Made by a program: the position numbers and the translations under genes | The notes under the pieces: generated by a model | Databases searched by the model: none | The model's input: only the letters and a program-made list of their open reading frames with translations | What the model was told of the DNA's origin: nothing | Assembly (NCBI RefSeq): GCF_003149515.1 | Contig: NZ_CP029145.1 | Location: 2,976,001-3,040,000, forward strand | Origin: Hymenobacter nivis | GTDB lineage: Bacteria; Bacteroidota; Bacteroidia; Cytophagales; Hymenobacteraceae | Length of the DNA: 64,000 nucleotides | Reading direction: 5' to 3' | Part shown: in pieces, positions 34,865 to 43,812 of the stretch | Layout: every line of letters begins with the position of its first letter | Numbering within the stretch: position 1 is the stretch's first letter

Positions 34865-35186
34865 GGCAAAAACTTATTAGAATGAATAGGATAGAAGAAA
34901 TAATTAATACTCATCTGCCCAACGCTTCCTACGGAAGATTGATTTAAAAAAGATTTATTATCAAAAAGGCCCTGGCGGTGGTCTAATTTAGGATGAGGTT
35001 ATAATTATCGATGACAATTTTGATGTGGGCCGTGTGCATGACCAAGCTTTTGCTAAACGACCATGAATTGCGCACGAGTACGCCGCACCGGTGGCGCAAC
35101 GAACAATTAATCACCTCGACAATACTTGTATTGCCACTGCCTTTGGGCCGCGACCGGTGGTGGCGGGCGGGCAGAACATTCTGTCT
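34865..35186. other. Gene-free AT-rich gap before the insertion sequences
   Basis: About 320 bases with no credible gene; a 62-residue frame at 35011-35199 has no recognisable features. It probably includes the promoter of the DUF4136 gene and scars of IS activity. I searched for the missing tail of the IS1-type gene here and did not see it. Confidence 0.4.
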
Positions 35187-35230
35187 TGTCCTGAAATAAG
35201 TTGACAGTTTTTGGCTTAAAAAACTGTCTT

Positions 35231-35665
35231 ATGGAAGAGCACATTCGCGCCTTGCTCCGGCGCTTTCAGTACAGCGCGCAATTCAAAGAAACGGCGGTGT
35301 TCCGCATTGTCTTTGGGGGCGAAGAGCCCAGCCAGGTAATGGCCGACCTGGATATCCACAACAGCTATACGTTGCGCAACTGGGTAAGCCTCTACCAGCG
35401 CAAGGTGCAGACGGGCTTGTTCGTTAGTCCGGCGATGACGCGAACGAAAAAACGGGACGTGCACGCCTTGCAGCAGCGCAACGGCGAGTTGGAAGAAGCA
35501 CTCCAGCAGGCCAATCTGTTGATTTTAGCCCTCCACCCGATGGTGGAGGTGGCCGAGCAAGAATTGAAACTACCCATCCGAAAAAAGTTTGGCACCAAAC
35601 GGTCCGGAAACTCCAGGAAAACGAAATCGTGCGGGTGCGCGTCGCTCACCTGCGCCCCCATATGA
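35231..35665 (+). pseudogene. IS3-type orfA, 3' end altered by deletion
   Basis: 144 codons. An N-terminal helix-turn-helix (AQFKETAVFRIVFGGE, YTLRNWVSLYQRKV) and a coiled-coil with ALQQRNGELEEALQQANLLI are typical of IS3 orfA. KLPIRKKFGTKRSG is the usual orfA end; the last codons (SCGCASLTCAPI) are the orfB tail read out of frame. No transposition is expected without orfB. Confidence 0.75.
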
Positions 35666-35781
35666 GTTGCGGGTATCTAACGCCGGCTGCCGCCCACATT
35701 AGCACCGAGCCGCTGCAAAAGCACTGGAAACCTAAAGTATACAAGGCTGCTCAGACCCCAACATCAACCGACATAGCCTAA
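35590..35781 (+). pseudogene. IS3-type orfB C-terminal remnant
   Basis: In the frame of ATG 35662, the sequence reads LRPHMSCGYLTPAAAHI, then STEPLQKHWKPKVYKAA, to TAA 35779-35781: the standard end of IS3 transposase orfB. The catalytic DDE core is missing, so roughly 200-250 codons have been lost between it and orfA. Confidence 0.65.
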
Positions 35782-35865
35782 CTTGACAACCTGCTATCAG
35801 GACTAAAACCAACTCTTTTCTTCTCACTCGAAAACTGACAACTTTTTTTCAGGATTGGACAACCT

Positions 35866-36389
35866 GTACAGCTGTAGTCGGACGAGACAGGCGCGTATGC
35901 CTCCCACTGGTAGCGCAGTGGTAGCGGTAAGGGCGGGGCAACGCCGCCCACAAGCGGCGGGCCGTCGCGGCACCCCGACAGCCGAGCATCCAGGCCACGA
36001 TGCGGCGCGAGGCCCGCTCCACGGCCAGCCAGAGCCAGACTTTGCGCTTGCGACGGCCAACAAACGTTCGCATATCATCAAGTTCGAGCGCTTCCGGCTG
36101 CTTCTGCTGGGCCTTTTTCGGCCGTAACCGAGGCAACGGTAGCGAGGCCGCCGCCGCTTTTTTTTAGTAGTTTGGCCACCATCATGCGCGACACACCCGT
36201 GGCCCGCACGATACTGCGTTGCGGGTTCCGCTCGACCAACAGCTTCGCTACTTGCGCATACTGGATGGCTTTGGCCACCGCCGCCGGTACAAACTGGGCT
36301 TGGCAGCCGCACGCTTTGCACTGGTACTTAGCGTGCCCGCCCTGCGTGCCGTTATGGCGAATATGTCCACTGCCGCAGCGAGCGCACAA
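35866..36389 (-). pseudogene. IS1-type transposase (InsA/InsB), broken
   Basis: InsA part from 36389: zinc finger MCARCGSGHIRHNG ... KYQCKACGCQAQF and helix-turn-helix RSIVRATGVSRMMVAKLLKKS. An eight-A run at the switch resembles the programmed frameshift of IS1. The InsB frame continues as EALELDDMRTFVGRRKRKVWLWLAVERAS, then [11 protein letters not shown] further shift is needed to read QWEAYAPVSSDY, after which the gene stops at the IS3-type end. The C-terminal catalytic part is missing. Confidence 0.75.
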
Positions 36390-36507
36390 AGGTTGAATAA
36401 AAACCGTCCCCTAATTTATGGCGTTCACTCTTTAATAGACCGCCGCCGAGGCCCTGATATAGAACGCAGTGAAGTAGCTTAGCCTGAGGAGCTATTTTTT
36501 GACCAAG

Positions 36508-36548
36508 CCAAACTGTTATTAAATCAGTTCCAAACTGTTATCAAATCA
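36508..36548. promoter_or_regulatory. Two direct repeats, candidate operator of the PAP2 gene
   Basis: CCAAACTGTTATTAAATCA at 36508-36526 and CCAAACTGTTATCAAATCA at 36530-36548 differ at one base and start 22 bp apart, two helical turns. The second copy covers the expected -33 region of the promoter at 36563. Confidence 0.5.
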
Positions 36549-36562
36549 TTATTTCAGGTGTA

Positions 36563-36570
36563 TATATTTG
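36563..36570 (+). promoter_or_regulatory. -7 element (TATATTTG) for the PAP2 gene
   Basis: Exact TAnnTTTG 21 bases before the PAP2 start codon; a TTA in place of TTG lies 22 bases upstream. Overlaps the candidate operator region. Confidence 0.55.
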
Positions 36571-36591
36571 CGGAGTACCTTATTCAAATAG

Positions 36592-37299
36592 ATGTTGCTC
36601 AACCTTGATACTAGCATTATTTGGAAGCTCAATGCTGTCGCGGCGAGATTTCCTTCCCTAAGCAGATTCGTCCACTTTGTCGGCAGCAATGAGTTGTTCC
36701 AAGGGGGGGTGATATTCGTGGCGGCAGTATGGTGGCTATGGTTTAAAGACGAGACGAGCTCGGAGGAGCGCAAACGCAGCAACCAGGAGATCATCATCGG
36801 TATCTTGGTGGGGTGCTTGCTTGGGGTGCTTGCCAAGCGCGTGCTCACGCACGTTCTGCCCTTCCGCACGCGTCCCGTCTTCGCGACCGAACTGCACCTG
36901 ACCTCGCTTTTTCAGCTGCCGGCCGGCCTGGACCGCAGAACCTCGTTTCCGAGCGACCACGCCACGCTGGTTTTTTCGCTGGCTACGGGCTTCTTTTTTC
37001 GCTCGCGATGGATCGGCACCTGGGCCTTGCTGTACGCAATACTGGTGGTGTGTTTTCCGCGGGTGTTCCTGGGTTATCATTATCCGAGCGACATCCTGGT
37101 GGGGGGGCTGGTGGGAGCCGGGGCGGCGTGCTTGGCCAACTTGCCTATCGTGCGGCGCACCTTCTACCGGCCCGTTCTCGCCTGGCAGGTACAGTACCCG
37201 GCTTTGTTTTACATGTACTTGTTCCTGCTTACTTACCAGATCGCCACCCTCTTCAGCGACTTACGGGTACTGCTCGGCTCCTTGCTTCACCTCGGGTAG
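36592..37299 (+). CDS. PAP2-family phosphatase, membrane protein
   Basis: 235 residues with about six transmembrane helices. The three phosphatase motifs are present: KRVLTHVLPFRTRP (K-x6-RP type), FPSDHATLVFSLATG (PSxH with the catalytic His), and SRWIG...VFLGYHYPSDILVGG (nucleophilic His and Asp). Such enzymes dephosphorylate lipid phosphates, for example undecaprenyl pyrophosphate or phosphatidic acid, at the outer face of the membrane. Substrate unknown. It follows the IS remnants and is convergent with the aldo/keto reductase gene. Confidence 0.9.
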   Translation: MLLNLDTSIIWKLNAVAARFPSLSRFVHFVGSNELFQGGVIFVAAVWWLWFKDETSSEERKRSNQEIIIGILVGCLLGVLAKRVLTHVLPFRTRPVFATELHLTSLFQLPAGLDRRTSFPSDHATLVFSLATGFFFRSRWIGTWALLYAILVVCFPRVFLGYHYPSDILVGGLVGAGAACLANLPIVRRTFYRPVLAWQVQYPALFYMYLFLLTYQIATLFSDLRVLLGSLLHLG

Positions 37300-37337
37300 C
37301 CAGCCAGTAGGGCAAGCGGCCACCATCCCGTGCAAAA

Positions 37338-37373
37338 CAAAGGGCCCCGCAACAGCTGTTGCGGGGCCCTTTG
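37338..37373. terminator. Two-way terminator
   Basis: Perfect palindrome: caaagggccccgcaac paired with gttgcggggccctttg around agct. It lies between the convergent PAP2 and aldo/keto reductase genes. Confidence 0.85.
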
Positions 37374-37398
37374 TGCTATTGAACAGCGCCTACTAAAA

Positions 37399-38262
37399 CT
37401 AGGCCGCTTTTATTTTATCCAAGGCAGCCATGTCTTCCGATGAGAGCTGAATTTTAGCGGTTTTCATATTCTCTTCCAAGTGCTTTACCTTTGAGGTGCC
37501 GGGGATGAGCAGGATATTGGGCGAGCGATGCAGCAGCCAGCTCAGGGCAATTTGCTGCTGGGTGGCGCCGTATTTTTTGGCAATTTGGTCGAGGGCCGCC
37601 AGGGCCTCCTTGTTGCCGCCCGAGAGCGGGAACCACGGAATGAAGGCGATATTGTGCGCACAGGTGTAGTCGAGCACCGGCTCCCACTTGCGGTTATCGA
37701 CGCTGTACATGTTCTGCACCGACACGATTTCCACAAATTCCTGGGCCTTTTTGAGCTGGTCTACATCGACTTCCGATAGGCCAATGTGCTTGATATAGCC
37801 ATCCTGCTGGGCCTTTTGCAAGAACTTCAGCGTGTCTTCAAACGGCACGTTTGGGTCCACGCGGTGGAGCTGGTACAGGTCAATCTGATCGAGCTTCAGG
37901 CGCTTGAGGCTGCCGTGCAGCGCTTCCTCCAGGTGCTTGGGGCTGGCATCGATGGGCCACTGGTTGGGGCCCGTGCGCAGCAGCCCACCCTTCGTACCGA
38001 TGACCAGGCCCTTGGCGTAGGGGCGCAGCGCCTCGGCAATCAGCTCTTCCGATACGCTGGGCCCATAGCTGTCGGCCGTGTCGATGAAGTTCACGCCCAG
38101 CTCCACGGCCCGCCGCAGCACGCGGATGGACTCGTCGTGGTCGGCCGGGGGCCCCCAAATACCTTCGCCAGTGATGCGCATGGCCCCGTAGCCGAGGCGG
38201 TTCACGGTGAGATCGCCGCCAATGGTGAACGTGGCGGGGTAAGTTGCGGTGATGGCAGCCAT
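37399..38262 (-). CDS. Aldo/keto reductase
   Basis: 287 residues. Motifs: LGYGAMRITGEGIWGPP, NFIDTADSYGPSVSEELIAEAL with catalytic Asp and Tyr, GLVIGTKGGLLR with Lys, DLYQLHRVDPNVP with His, IKHIGLSEVDVDQL, and LIPGTSKVKHLEEN, the NADPH phosphate-binding site. It reduces aldehydes or ketones with NADPH in the cytosol. Substrate not evident. It stands alone between two strong terminators. Confidence 0.93.
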   Translation of the reverse strand: MAAITATYPATFTIGGDLTVNRLGYGAMRITGEGIWGPPADHDESIRVLRRAVELGVNFIDTADSYGPSVSEELIAEALRPYAKGLVIGTKGGLLRTGPNQWPIDASPKHLEEALHGSLKRLKLDQIDLYQLHRVDPNVPFEDTLKFLQKAQQDGYIKHIGLSEVDVDQLKKAQEFVEIVSVQNMYSVDNRKWEPVLDYTCAHNIAFIPWFPLSGGNKEALAALDQIAKKYGATQQQIALSWLLHRSPNILLIPGTSKVKHLEENMKTAKIQLSSEDMAALDKIKAA

Positions 38263-38409
38263 TGCTAAATCACTTAAAATGATGCTCCGGACCGGGTTTG
38301 GCTGGAGCGTCTGGTAAGACGTTTTATTGGCGGCTATGGTTTTGCCGGCTGCCCCGTGGGCGGTTACGGCAGGGCCCCACCGGGGCCCCTTTGGCTAGGT
38401 GTTGAAACA

Positions 38410-38447
38410 AAAAAGGGCCCCGCAGCTGACGCTGCGGGGCCCTTTTT
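38410..38447 (-). terminator. Terminator of the dxs gene
   Basis: Long GC stem, aaaaagggccccgcagc paired with gctgcggggcccttttt, loop tgac. On the minus strand it ends in a T-run 25 bases after the dxs stop. Confidence 0.85.
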
Positions 38448-38471
38448 CTGTAAGTTAAAGAAGACCGCTTC

Positions 38472-40418
38472 TTACCCCAGCACTGATTCGCGGGCGGCGT
38501 CTGTCACTTTAGCGGCCATTTCGCGCACGGCCTGGGCGATGCCGGGGGCGTCGAACCCACATTCTTTGTACAGCTGGTCCTGGGTACCATGCTCCACTAC
38601 GCGGTCGGGAATACCGAGGCGGCGCAGGGGTAAGTGCAGGCCCTGGTCGGCCAGGAACTCGAGCACGGCCGAGCCAAAGCCGCCGGGCAGGCAGCCGTCC
38701 TCTACCGTCACGATGGCGCCGTAGCGGCGGGCCACGTCGCGCAGCATTTCTTCGTCCAGCGGCTTGCAGAAGCGCAGGTCGTAGTGGCCCACGTCGAGGC
38801 CCTCGGCGGCGAGGGCAGCGGTAGCTTTCACGGCGTAGTTACCGATGTGGCCAATGGTGAGGATGGCCACGCCGCCGGCCTCGCCCTCGCGCACTACGCG
38901 GCCCGTGCCCACAGCCACGCGCTGCAAAGGCGTGCGCCACTCCGGCATCACGCCCTCACCGCGCGGGTAGCGGATGCTGAAGGGCCCCGCATTCTCGGGC
39001 AACTGGGCGGTGTACATGAGGTTACGTAGCTCCTGCTCATTCATCGGGGCCGACACCACAATGTTGGGGATGCAGCGCATGTAAGCCAAGTCGTAACAGC
39101 CGTGGTGCGTGGGGCCGTCGGCCCCGGCAAAGCCGGCGCGGTCGAGGCAAAACACTACGTGCAGGTTTTGCAGGGCCACATCGTGGATGACCTGGTCGTA
39201 GCCCCGCTGCATGAACGAGGAGTAGATGTTGCAAAACGGCACCAGGCCCTGCGTGGCCAGGCCGGCCGAAAATGTAACGGCGTGCTGCTCGGCAATGCCC
39301 ACGTCGAAAGCGCGGGTGGGCATGGCGGCCATCATCAGGTTCAGCGACGAGCCCGAGGGCATGGCCGGCGTCACGCCCATGATTTTGTCGTTGGCCTCGG
39401 CCAGCTCCACCAGCGTGTGGCCGAACACGTCCTGGTACTTGGGCGGCTGGGGCGTGGTGGGCGTTTTGGTGTAGATCTCGCCGGTAATTTTATCGAACAG
39501 GCCCGGGGCGTGCCACAGCGTCTGGTCCTTCTCGGCCAGCGCGTAGCCCTTGCCCTTCACCGTCACGCAGTGCAGCAGCTTGGGGCCCGGAATAGCCTTG
39601 AGGTCGTTGAGAACCGCCACCAAGTGCTGCACGTCGTGCCCATCCACGGGCCCGAAGTAGCGGAAATTGAGGGCCTCGAACAGGTTACTCTGCTTCATCA
39701 AAGTTGCCTTCATGGCGGCCTCCACTTTGCGGGCAATCTGCTGGGGGTTAGGGCCAAACTTGCTGAGCTTACCCAGCACGTTCCACAGCTCGTCGCGCAC
39801 CTTGTTGTAGGTGCGCGAGGTGGTGATATCGGTCAGGTATTCCTTGAGGGCCCCCACGTTGGGGTCGATGCTCATGCAGTTGTCGTTGAGCACGACAATC
39901 ATGTTGTTGTTCAGGGCTCCGGCCTGGTTCAGGGCCTCGAAGCTCATGCCGGCCGTCATGGCGCCGTCGCCAATCACAGCAATGTGCTGGCGGTCAAAAT
40001 CTTTCTTGTAGTCAGAGGCCACCGCCATGCCCAGCGCCGCCCCGATGCTGGTGCTGCTGTGGCCCACGCCAAAGGCATCGTAGGGGCTTTCCGAAATTTT
40101 GGGGAAGCCAGACATGCCGCCGTAGCGCCGGTTGGTAGGAAACCGCTCGCGCCGACCGGTCAGGATTTTGTGGCCGTAGGCTTGGTGGCCCACGTCCCAC
40201 ACTAGCTGGTCGTAGGGCGTGTTGAAGACGTAGTGCAGGGCCACCGTCAGCTCGACCACGCCCAGCGAGGCCCCGAAGTGCCCGCCGTAGATGCTCACCG
40301 TGTCGATGATGAACTCGCGCAGCTCGGTGCTGACTTGTACTAGCTGCTCGGGGGCGAGCTTTTTAAGGTCGTCGGGCGAATTTATCGCCGCTAGGAGCGG
40401 GCCGGGTTCAATTGTCAT
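38472..40418 (-). CDS. dxs: 1-deoxy-D-xylulose-5-phosphate synthase
   Basis: 648 residues from the ATG giving MTIEPGPLLAAINSPDDL; the frame to 40613 overlaps the divergent gene's promoter area. Motifs: FIIDTVSIYGGHFGASLGVVEL with the His for substrate, VWDVGHQAYGHKILTGRR, thiamine-diphosphate site GDGAMTAGMSFEALN...LNDN, DVGIAEQHAVTFSAGLA with catalytic Glu, and DRAGFAGADGPTHHGCYDL. It condenses pyruvate and glyceraldehyde-3-phosphate, the entry step to isoprenoids by the MEP route, also feeding thiamine and pyridoxal. Confidence 0.96.
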   Translation of the reverse strand: MTIEPGPLLAAINSPDDLKKLAPEQLVQVSTELREFIIDTVSIYGGHFGASLGVVELTVALHYVFNTPYDQLVWDVGHQAYGHKILTGRRERFPTNRRYGGMSGFPKISESPYDAFGVGHSSTSIGAALGMAVASDYKKDFDRQHIAVIGDGAMTAGMSFEALNQAGALNNNMIVVLNDNCMSIDPNVGALKEYLTDITTSRTYNKVRDELWNVLGKLSKFGPNPQQIARKVEAAMKATLMKQSNLFEALNFRYFGPVDGHDVQHLVAVLNDLKAIPGPKLLHCVTVKGKGYALAEKDQTLWHAPGLFDKITGEIYTKTPTTPQPPKYQDVFGHTLVELAEANDKIMGVTPAMPSGSSLNLMMAAMPTRAFDVGIAEQHAVTFSAGLATQGLVPFCNIYSSFMQRGYDQVIHDVALQNLHVVFCLDRAGFAGADGPTHHGCYDLAYMRCIPNIVVSAPMNEQELRNLMYTAQLPENAGPFSIRYPRGEGVMPEWRTPLQRVAVGTGRVVREGEAGGVAILTIGHIGNYAVKATAALAAEGLDVGHYDLRFCKPLDEEMLRDVARRYGAIVTVEDGCLPGGFGSAVLEFLADQGLHLPLRRLGIPDRVVEHGTQDQLYKECGFDAPGIAQAVREMAAKVTDAARESVLG

Positions 40419-40657
40419 CAGGGCAAGCGTCGGAGTGGGGGGCGGTATGCAACCGCCGGGCCCGCAAAAAGATTGGCCGGGCCGGCCATAAAGGTACGAA
40501 GGGACCGGGCGGGCGGTTGTGGCCTTCCGTAACAACTGGCCTAAAAAGAGGCTTATGTCGGGATAAAACGGCTCTTGGTCGGGGGTTCGCAAAAAAACCT
40601 GAAGCAGGTGCAACCTTTTGCCGCCGAATACGCACTTTGGGGGCTACCATAAATCAT

Positions 40658-43600
40658 ATGCAACCGAGAATTCTTCCCTCTACCCTACTACTAGCCACGG
40701 CTTTAGCAGGCTCCGTTTCTTCTGGCCGCGGCCAGCAGGCCCCCGCCCGCCCTGCCGCTTTGCCGGGGGCCCCTACCCGCGTGGCGGGCCGCCTCACGGG
40801 CACCGTGACGGACGGTGCCAACGGCAAACCCGTGTCGTACGCCTCAGTGGCGGTGCTGGACGCCGCCGGCACGCCCGTGAATGGCGGGGTGTGCGGCGAC
40901 GACGGCAAGTTTGTGCTGCCCGGTATTTCGCCCGGCACCTACACCATTAAGGTCAGCTTCCTGGGCTACCAGGACATCACCCGCACGGGCGTGGTGGTGC
41001 CCGCGGCCGGCGGGGCCGTTGCCCTTGGTACCCTGCCCATGGTGACTTCAGCCCAGAAGCTGGGCGAAGTGGTGGTGGTGGCCCAAAAGCCGCTGATTGA
41101 GGAAAAGGTGGACCGCACCATATACAATGCCGACGTGGACAAAACCACGGCCGGCGGCGATGCCACCGACGTGCTCAAGCGCGTGCCGCTGCTCAGTGTG
41201 GACCTCGACGGCAACGTGAGCCTGCGGGGCAGCCAGAACATTAAGGTGCTGATTAATAACAAGCCCAGCACCATTGCGGCCAGCAGCGTGGCCGATGCGC
41301 TCAAGCAGATTCCGGCCGAGCAGATTCAGACCGTGGAAGTCATCACCTCGCCCTCGGCCAAGTACGACGCGGAGGGCTCAGGGGGCATCATCAACATTAT
41401 CACCAAGCAGAACAACCTGCGCGGGGCTTCGCTGAACGTGAACAGCAGCGCCGGCACCCGCGCCAGCAACCTGGGCCTGAGCGGCAGCGTGAGCAACGGC
41501 AAGTTCGGCGCTTCGCTGGGCGGTTTTGGGCGGGCGCAGTACAACACGCCGGGCAGCTTCGAAAACGTACAGACCAGCAGTAACTTACAGAGCGGCCAGC
41601 GCACCACCGTGCAGCAAAACGCCGCCACCCGGCAAACCAACGCTTTTGGGCGCTATACGCTGGGCCTGACCTACGATTTCGACAAGCAGAACTCGCTGGC
41701 TGGCTCGCTGGCCTACGGCATCCGCAACGGCAAGAACTACCAGGACCAGCTCACCAGCCAGACCCTGGCCGGGGCCACCACGGGCATTACGTCGGTGCGC
41801 GATGTGGCCTCGACCAGCAACTCGGGCACCGTGGATGCGAGCCTCAACTACACCCACCTCTACGATGTGAAACAGCGCGAGCTGAGCGTGCTGACGTTGT
41901 TCAGCCGGAACAACCAGACCAGCGACTTCACCAACAACGTATTTGCGCCGACCGACCGGTCGTACCTGGGCGAGCTGGGCAACAACAACCAGAGCCACAA
42001 CCAGGAAATAACCGGGCAGGTAGACTACCAAACGCCCACCGTCAAGGACCAGCTGCTGGAGGTGGGCGTGAAAAACATCGTGCGGCGTGTAACCAGTGAC
42101 TACAGCTATTTCTACGGCCCTGGCCTGGCGCCCCCTACCCCTCCGGTTCCTAACTCCTTTTTGTATAAGCAGAACGTAGCCGCTGCCTACGTGGCCTACA
42201 CGATGGCCCTGCCCAAGGGCTTTACCCTGAAGCCCGGCGTGCGCGCCGAGTACACCACCATCGGCGCCAGCTTCAGCGACCCCAACGGGGTGCTCACGGC
42301 TACCGCCATTCCCAACTACCTCAAGGTGCTGCCGAGCGTGAACTTGTCGCGCAAGTTCAGCAATGGCAACGTGCTCAAGCTGGCGTACAACATTCGGATT
42401 CAGCGGCCCTCGCTGCAATTCCTGAACCCGAACGTGCAGGCTTCCAACCCCTTGAACGCTTCGGCCGGTAACCCCATCCTGCGGCCCGAAAATACCCAAA
42501 ACTACGAGCTGGGCTACAGCACCCAGATTAAGCAGAAGGTAAATTTGAACATCTCGACCTTCATACGCAACACAAACAACGCCATTCAGACCGTGCGGGT
42601 GCCGCTGGCCGACTCGCTCAACCCCACCAGGGCAGTGGGCGCGCTGCTCTCGACGTTCCGCAACGCGGGCACCGAGCGGGCCTACGGCACCAACCTATTC
42701 GTGGGCATCAACAACGCTAAGGTAAGCCTCAACGGCAGCATGGACTTGTTTTACAGCGTGCTGCGCAACAACGATGCTAACGCTATTTATAACTCTAGTA
42801 ACCAAGGCTTTGTGATAAACGGACGGGTATTTGGCGCCTATAACCTGAATAAGAACTGGGCCTTGCAGGCGTTTGCCTTCGTGCGGGGCCAGCAGGTGCA
42901 GCTGCAGGGCTACCAGTCGGGCTTCGGCATCTACAGCTTGAGCTTGCAGCGCAATTTTGCCGAGAAGCGGGGCAGCATCGGCTTTGGGGCCGAGAACTTT
43001 TTCAGCAACCAAATTACCATTCGCAACTCGGTAAGCACACCCTACGTGGACCAGTACAACGGCGTCCCCATCAACGCGCCGGTGCTGACGCAAAATAGCT
43101 CTAACGTACTCAACCGCTTGAGCCTCAAGGTTAACTTTAGCTATCGCATTGGCAAGCTCACGGCCGGCGATGCGGGCCGGCGCGGCAAAGGCGTCAACAA
43201 CGACGACCTCAAAGAAGGCGGCGACAACGGCGGCGGTGGCGGCGACACCGGTGCCCAGGGTGGCGGCGGTAGCGGCGGCGGCGCTCGCCAAGGCGGTGGC
43301 CAGCCCACTGGGGCCCCCGGGGCCCGCCCGGCCGCGGCTGCCCCGCGCGCCGGCACGACGCGCATCAACGCCACCGATTCGACCCGCACGGCCCCGGCCG
43401 GGGCCCCCGCCAACGGCGTGGCTCAGCCCAATGGCACCGCCGCGCCCGCCGCCACGCCGGTCCTCATCCCCGGCGCAGGTACGCCCACCGGCCTACCAGC
43501 GGCCCCGGACCCCGCCAACACGCCGGCCGCCACAACTCCGGCTGACAGCTCGGCGACGAAGCCTGCCACGCCGGCCAAAACCACGGTACCGGTAGGCACG

Positions 43601-43666
43601 CCCTCACCGGGCACCACGTCGCCGGGCGGCATCACGCCGGCCGGCAGCCCCGGCGGGCGGCCGTAG
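40658..43666 (+). CDS. TonB-dependent receptor-type outer-membrane protein
   Basis: 1002 residues from the ATG giving MQPRILPSTLLLATALAGSVSS (signal peptide). A CarboxypepD_reg domain (LTGTVTDGANGKPVSYASVAV ... IKVSFLGYQ) is followed by a plug (DVLKRVPLLSVDLDGNVSLRGSQ in pieces; VEVITSPSAKYDAEGSGGIINI) and an outer-membrane beta-barrel of the OMP_b-brl_3 type. The last 160 residues, after the barrel's INVNFSYRIGK-like end (VNFSYRIGKL), are a Gly/Ala/Pro/Thr-rich tail. Probably imports or binds a ligand at the outer membrane. No TonB box or partner gene seen nearby, so the ligand is unknown. Confidence 0.88.
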   Translation: MQPRILPSTLLLATALAGSVSSGRGQQAPARPAALPGAPTRVAGRLTGTVTDGANGKPVSYASVAVLDAAGTPVNGGVCGDDGKFVLPGISPGTYTIKVSFLGYQDITRTGVVVPAAGGAVALGTLPMVTSAQKLGEVVVVAQKPLIEEKVDRTIYNADVDKTTAGGDATDVLKRVPLLSVDLDGNVSLRGSQNIKVLINNKPSTIAASSVADALKQIPAEQIQTVEVITSPSAKYDAEGSGGIINIITKQNNLRGASLNVNSSAGTRASNLGLSGSVSNGKFGASLGGFGRAQYNTPGSFENVQTSSNLQSGQRTTVQQNAATRQTNAFGRYTLGLTYDFDKQNSLAGSLAYGIRNGKNYQDQLTSQTLAGATTGITSVRDVASTSNSGTVDASLNYTHLYDVKQRELSVLTLFSRNNQTSDFTNNVFAPTDRSYLGELGNNNQSHNQEITGQVDYQTPTVKDQLLEVGVKNIVRRVTSDYSYFYGPGLAPPTPPVPNSFLYKQNVAAAYVAYTMALPKGFTLKPGVRAEYTTIGASFSDPNGVLTATAIPNYLKVLPSVNLSRKFSNGNVLKLAYNIRIQRPSLQFLNPNVQASNPLNASAGNPILRPENTQNYELGYSTQIKQKVNLNISTFIRNTNNAIQTVRVPLADSLNPTRAVGALLSTFRNAGTERAYGTNLFVGINNAKVSLNGSMDLFYSVLRNNDANAIYNSSNQGFVINGRVFGAYNLNKNWALQAFAFVRGQQVQLQGYQSGFGIYSLSLQRNFAEKRGSIGFGAENFFSNQITIRNSVSTPYVDQYNGVPINAPVLTQNSSNVLNRLSLKVNFSYRIGKLTAGDAGRRGKGVNNDDLKEGGDNGGGGGDTGAQGGGGSGGGARQGGGQPTGAPGARPAAAAPRAGTTRINATDSTRTAPAGAPANGVAQPNGTAAPAATPVLIPGAGTPTGLPAAPDPANTPAATTPADSSATKPATPAKTTVPVGTPSPGTTSPGGITPAGSPGGRP

Positions 43667-43710
43667 ATTGCGGAGGTACACTGACTTGGAAACCATTATA
43701 ATGTGTTGCT

Positions 43711-43747
43711 AACGCCCCACTGCGCCCGTCGCCGCGGGGCGTTTTGC
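43711..43747 (+). terminator. Terminator after the TonB-dependent receptor gene
   Basis: aacgcccc paired with ggggcgtt, followed by ttttgc. It lies 45 bases after the stop codon. Confidence 0.65.
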
Positions 43748-43812
43748 GTGGGGCAGCGGGGCGGGGGCCCTGACCGGGGCGGCCGTACTTTTACCCGGCC
43801 ATCCCCGCTCTT

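Larger units (their letters stand above)
35187..35856. mobile_element. Internally deleted IS3-type element
   Basis: Imperfect inverted ends: tcctgaaataagttgacag at 35189 and, complementary, ctgacaactttttttcagga ending 35854. Between them are orfA and only the last 60 codons of orfB, so the element is about 670 bp, not the usual 1.2-1.5 kb. Target duplication cannot be seen. It abuts the broken end of an IS1-type gene, into which it probably inserted. Confidence 0.7.

Noticed and set aside
35011..35199. 62-residue open frame upstream of the IS3-type element
   Set aside because: No recognisable domain and overlap with the IS end; likely chance.
40419..40657. Upstream extensions of both dxs and the TonB-dependent receptor through the divergent gap
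   Set aside because: The two extensions overlap on opposite strands; signal peptide and family starts support the inner ATG codons.
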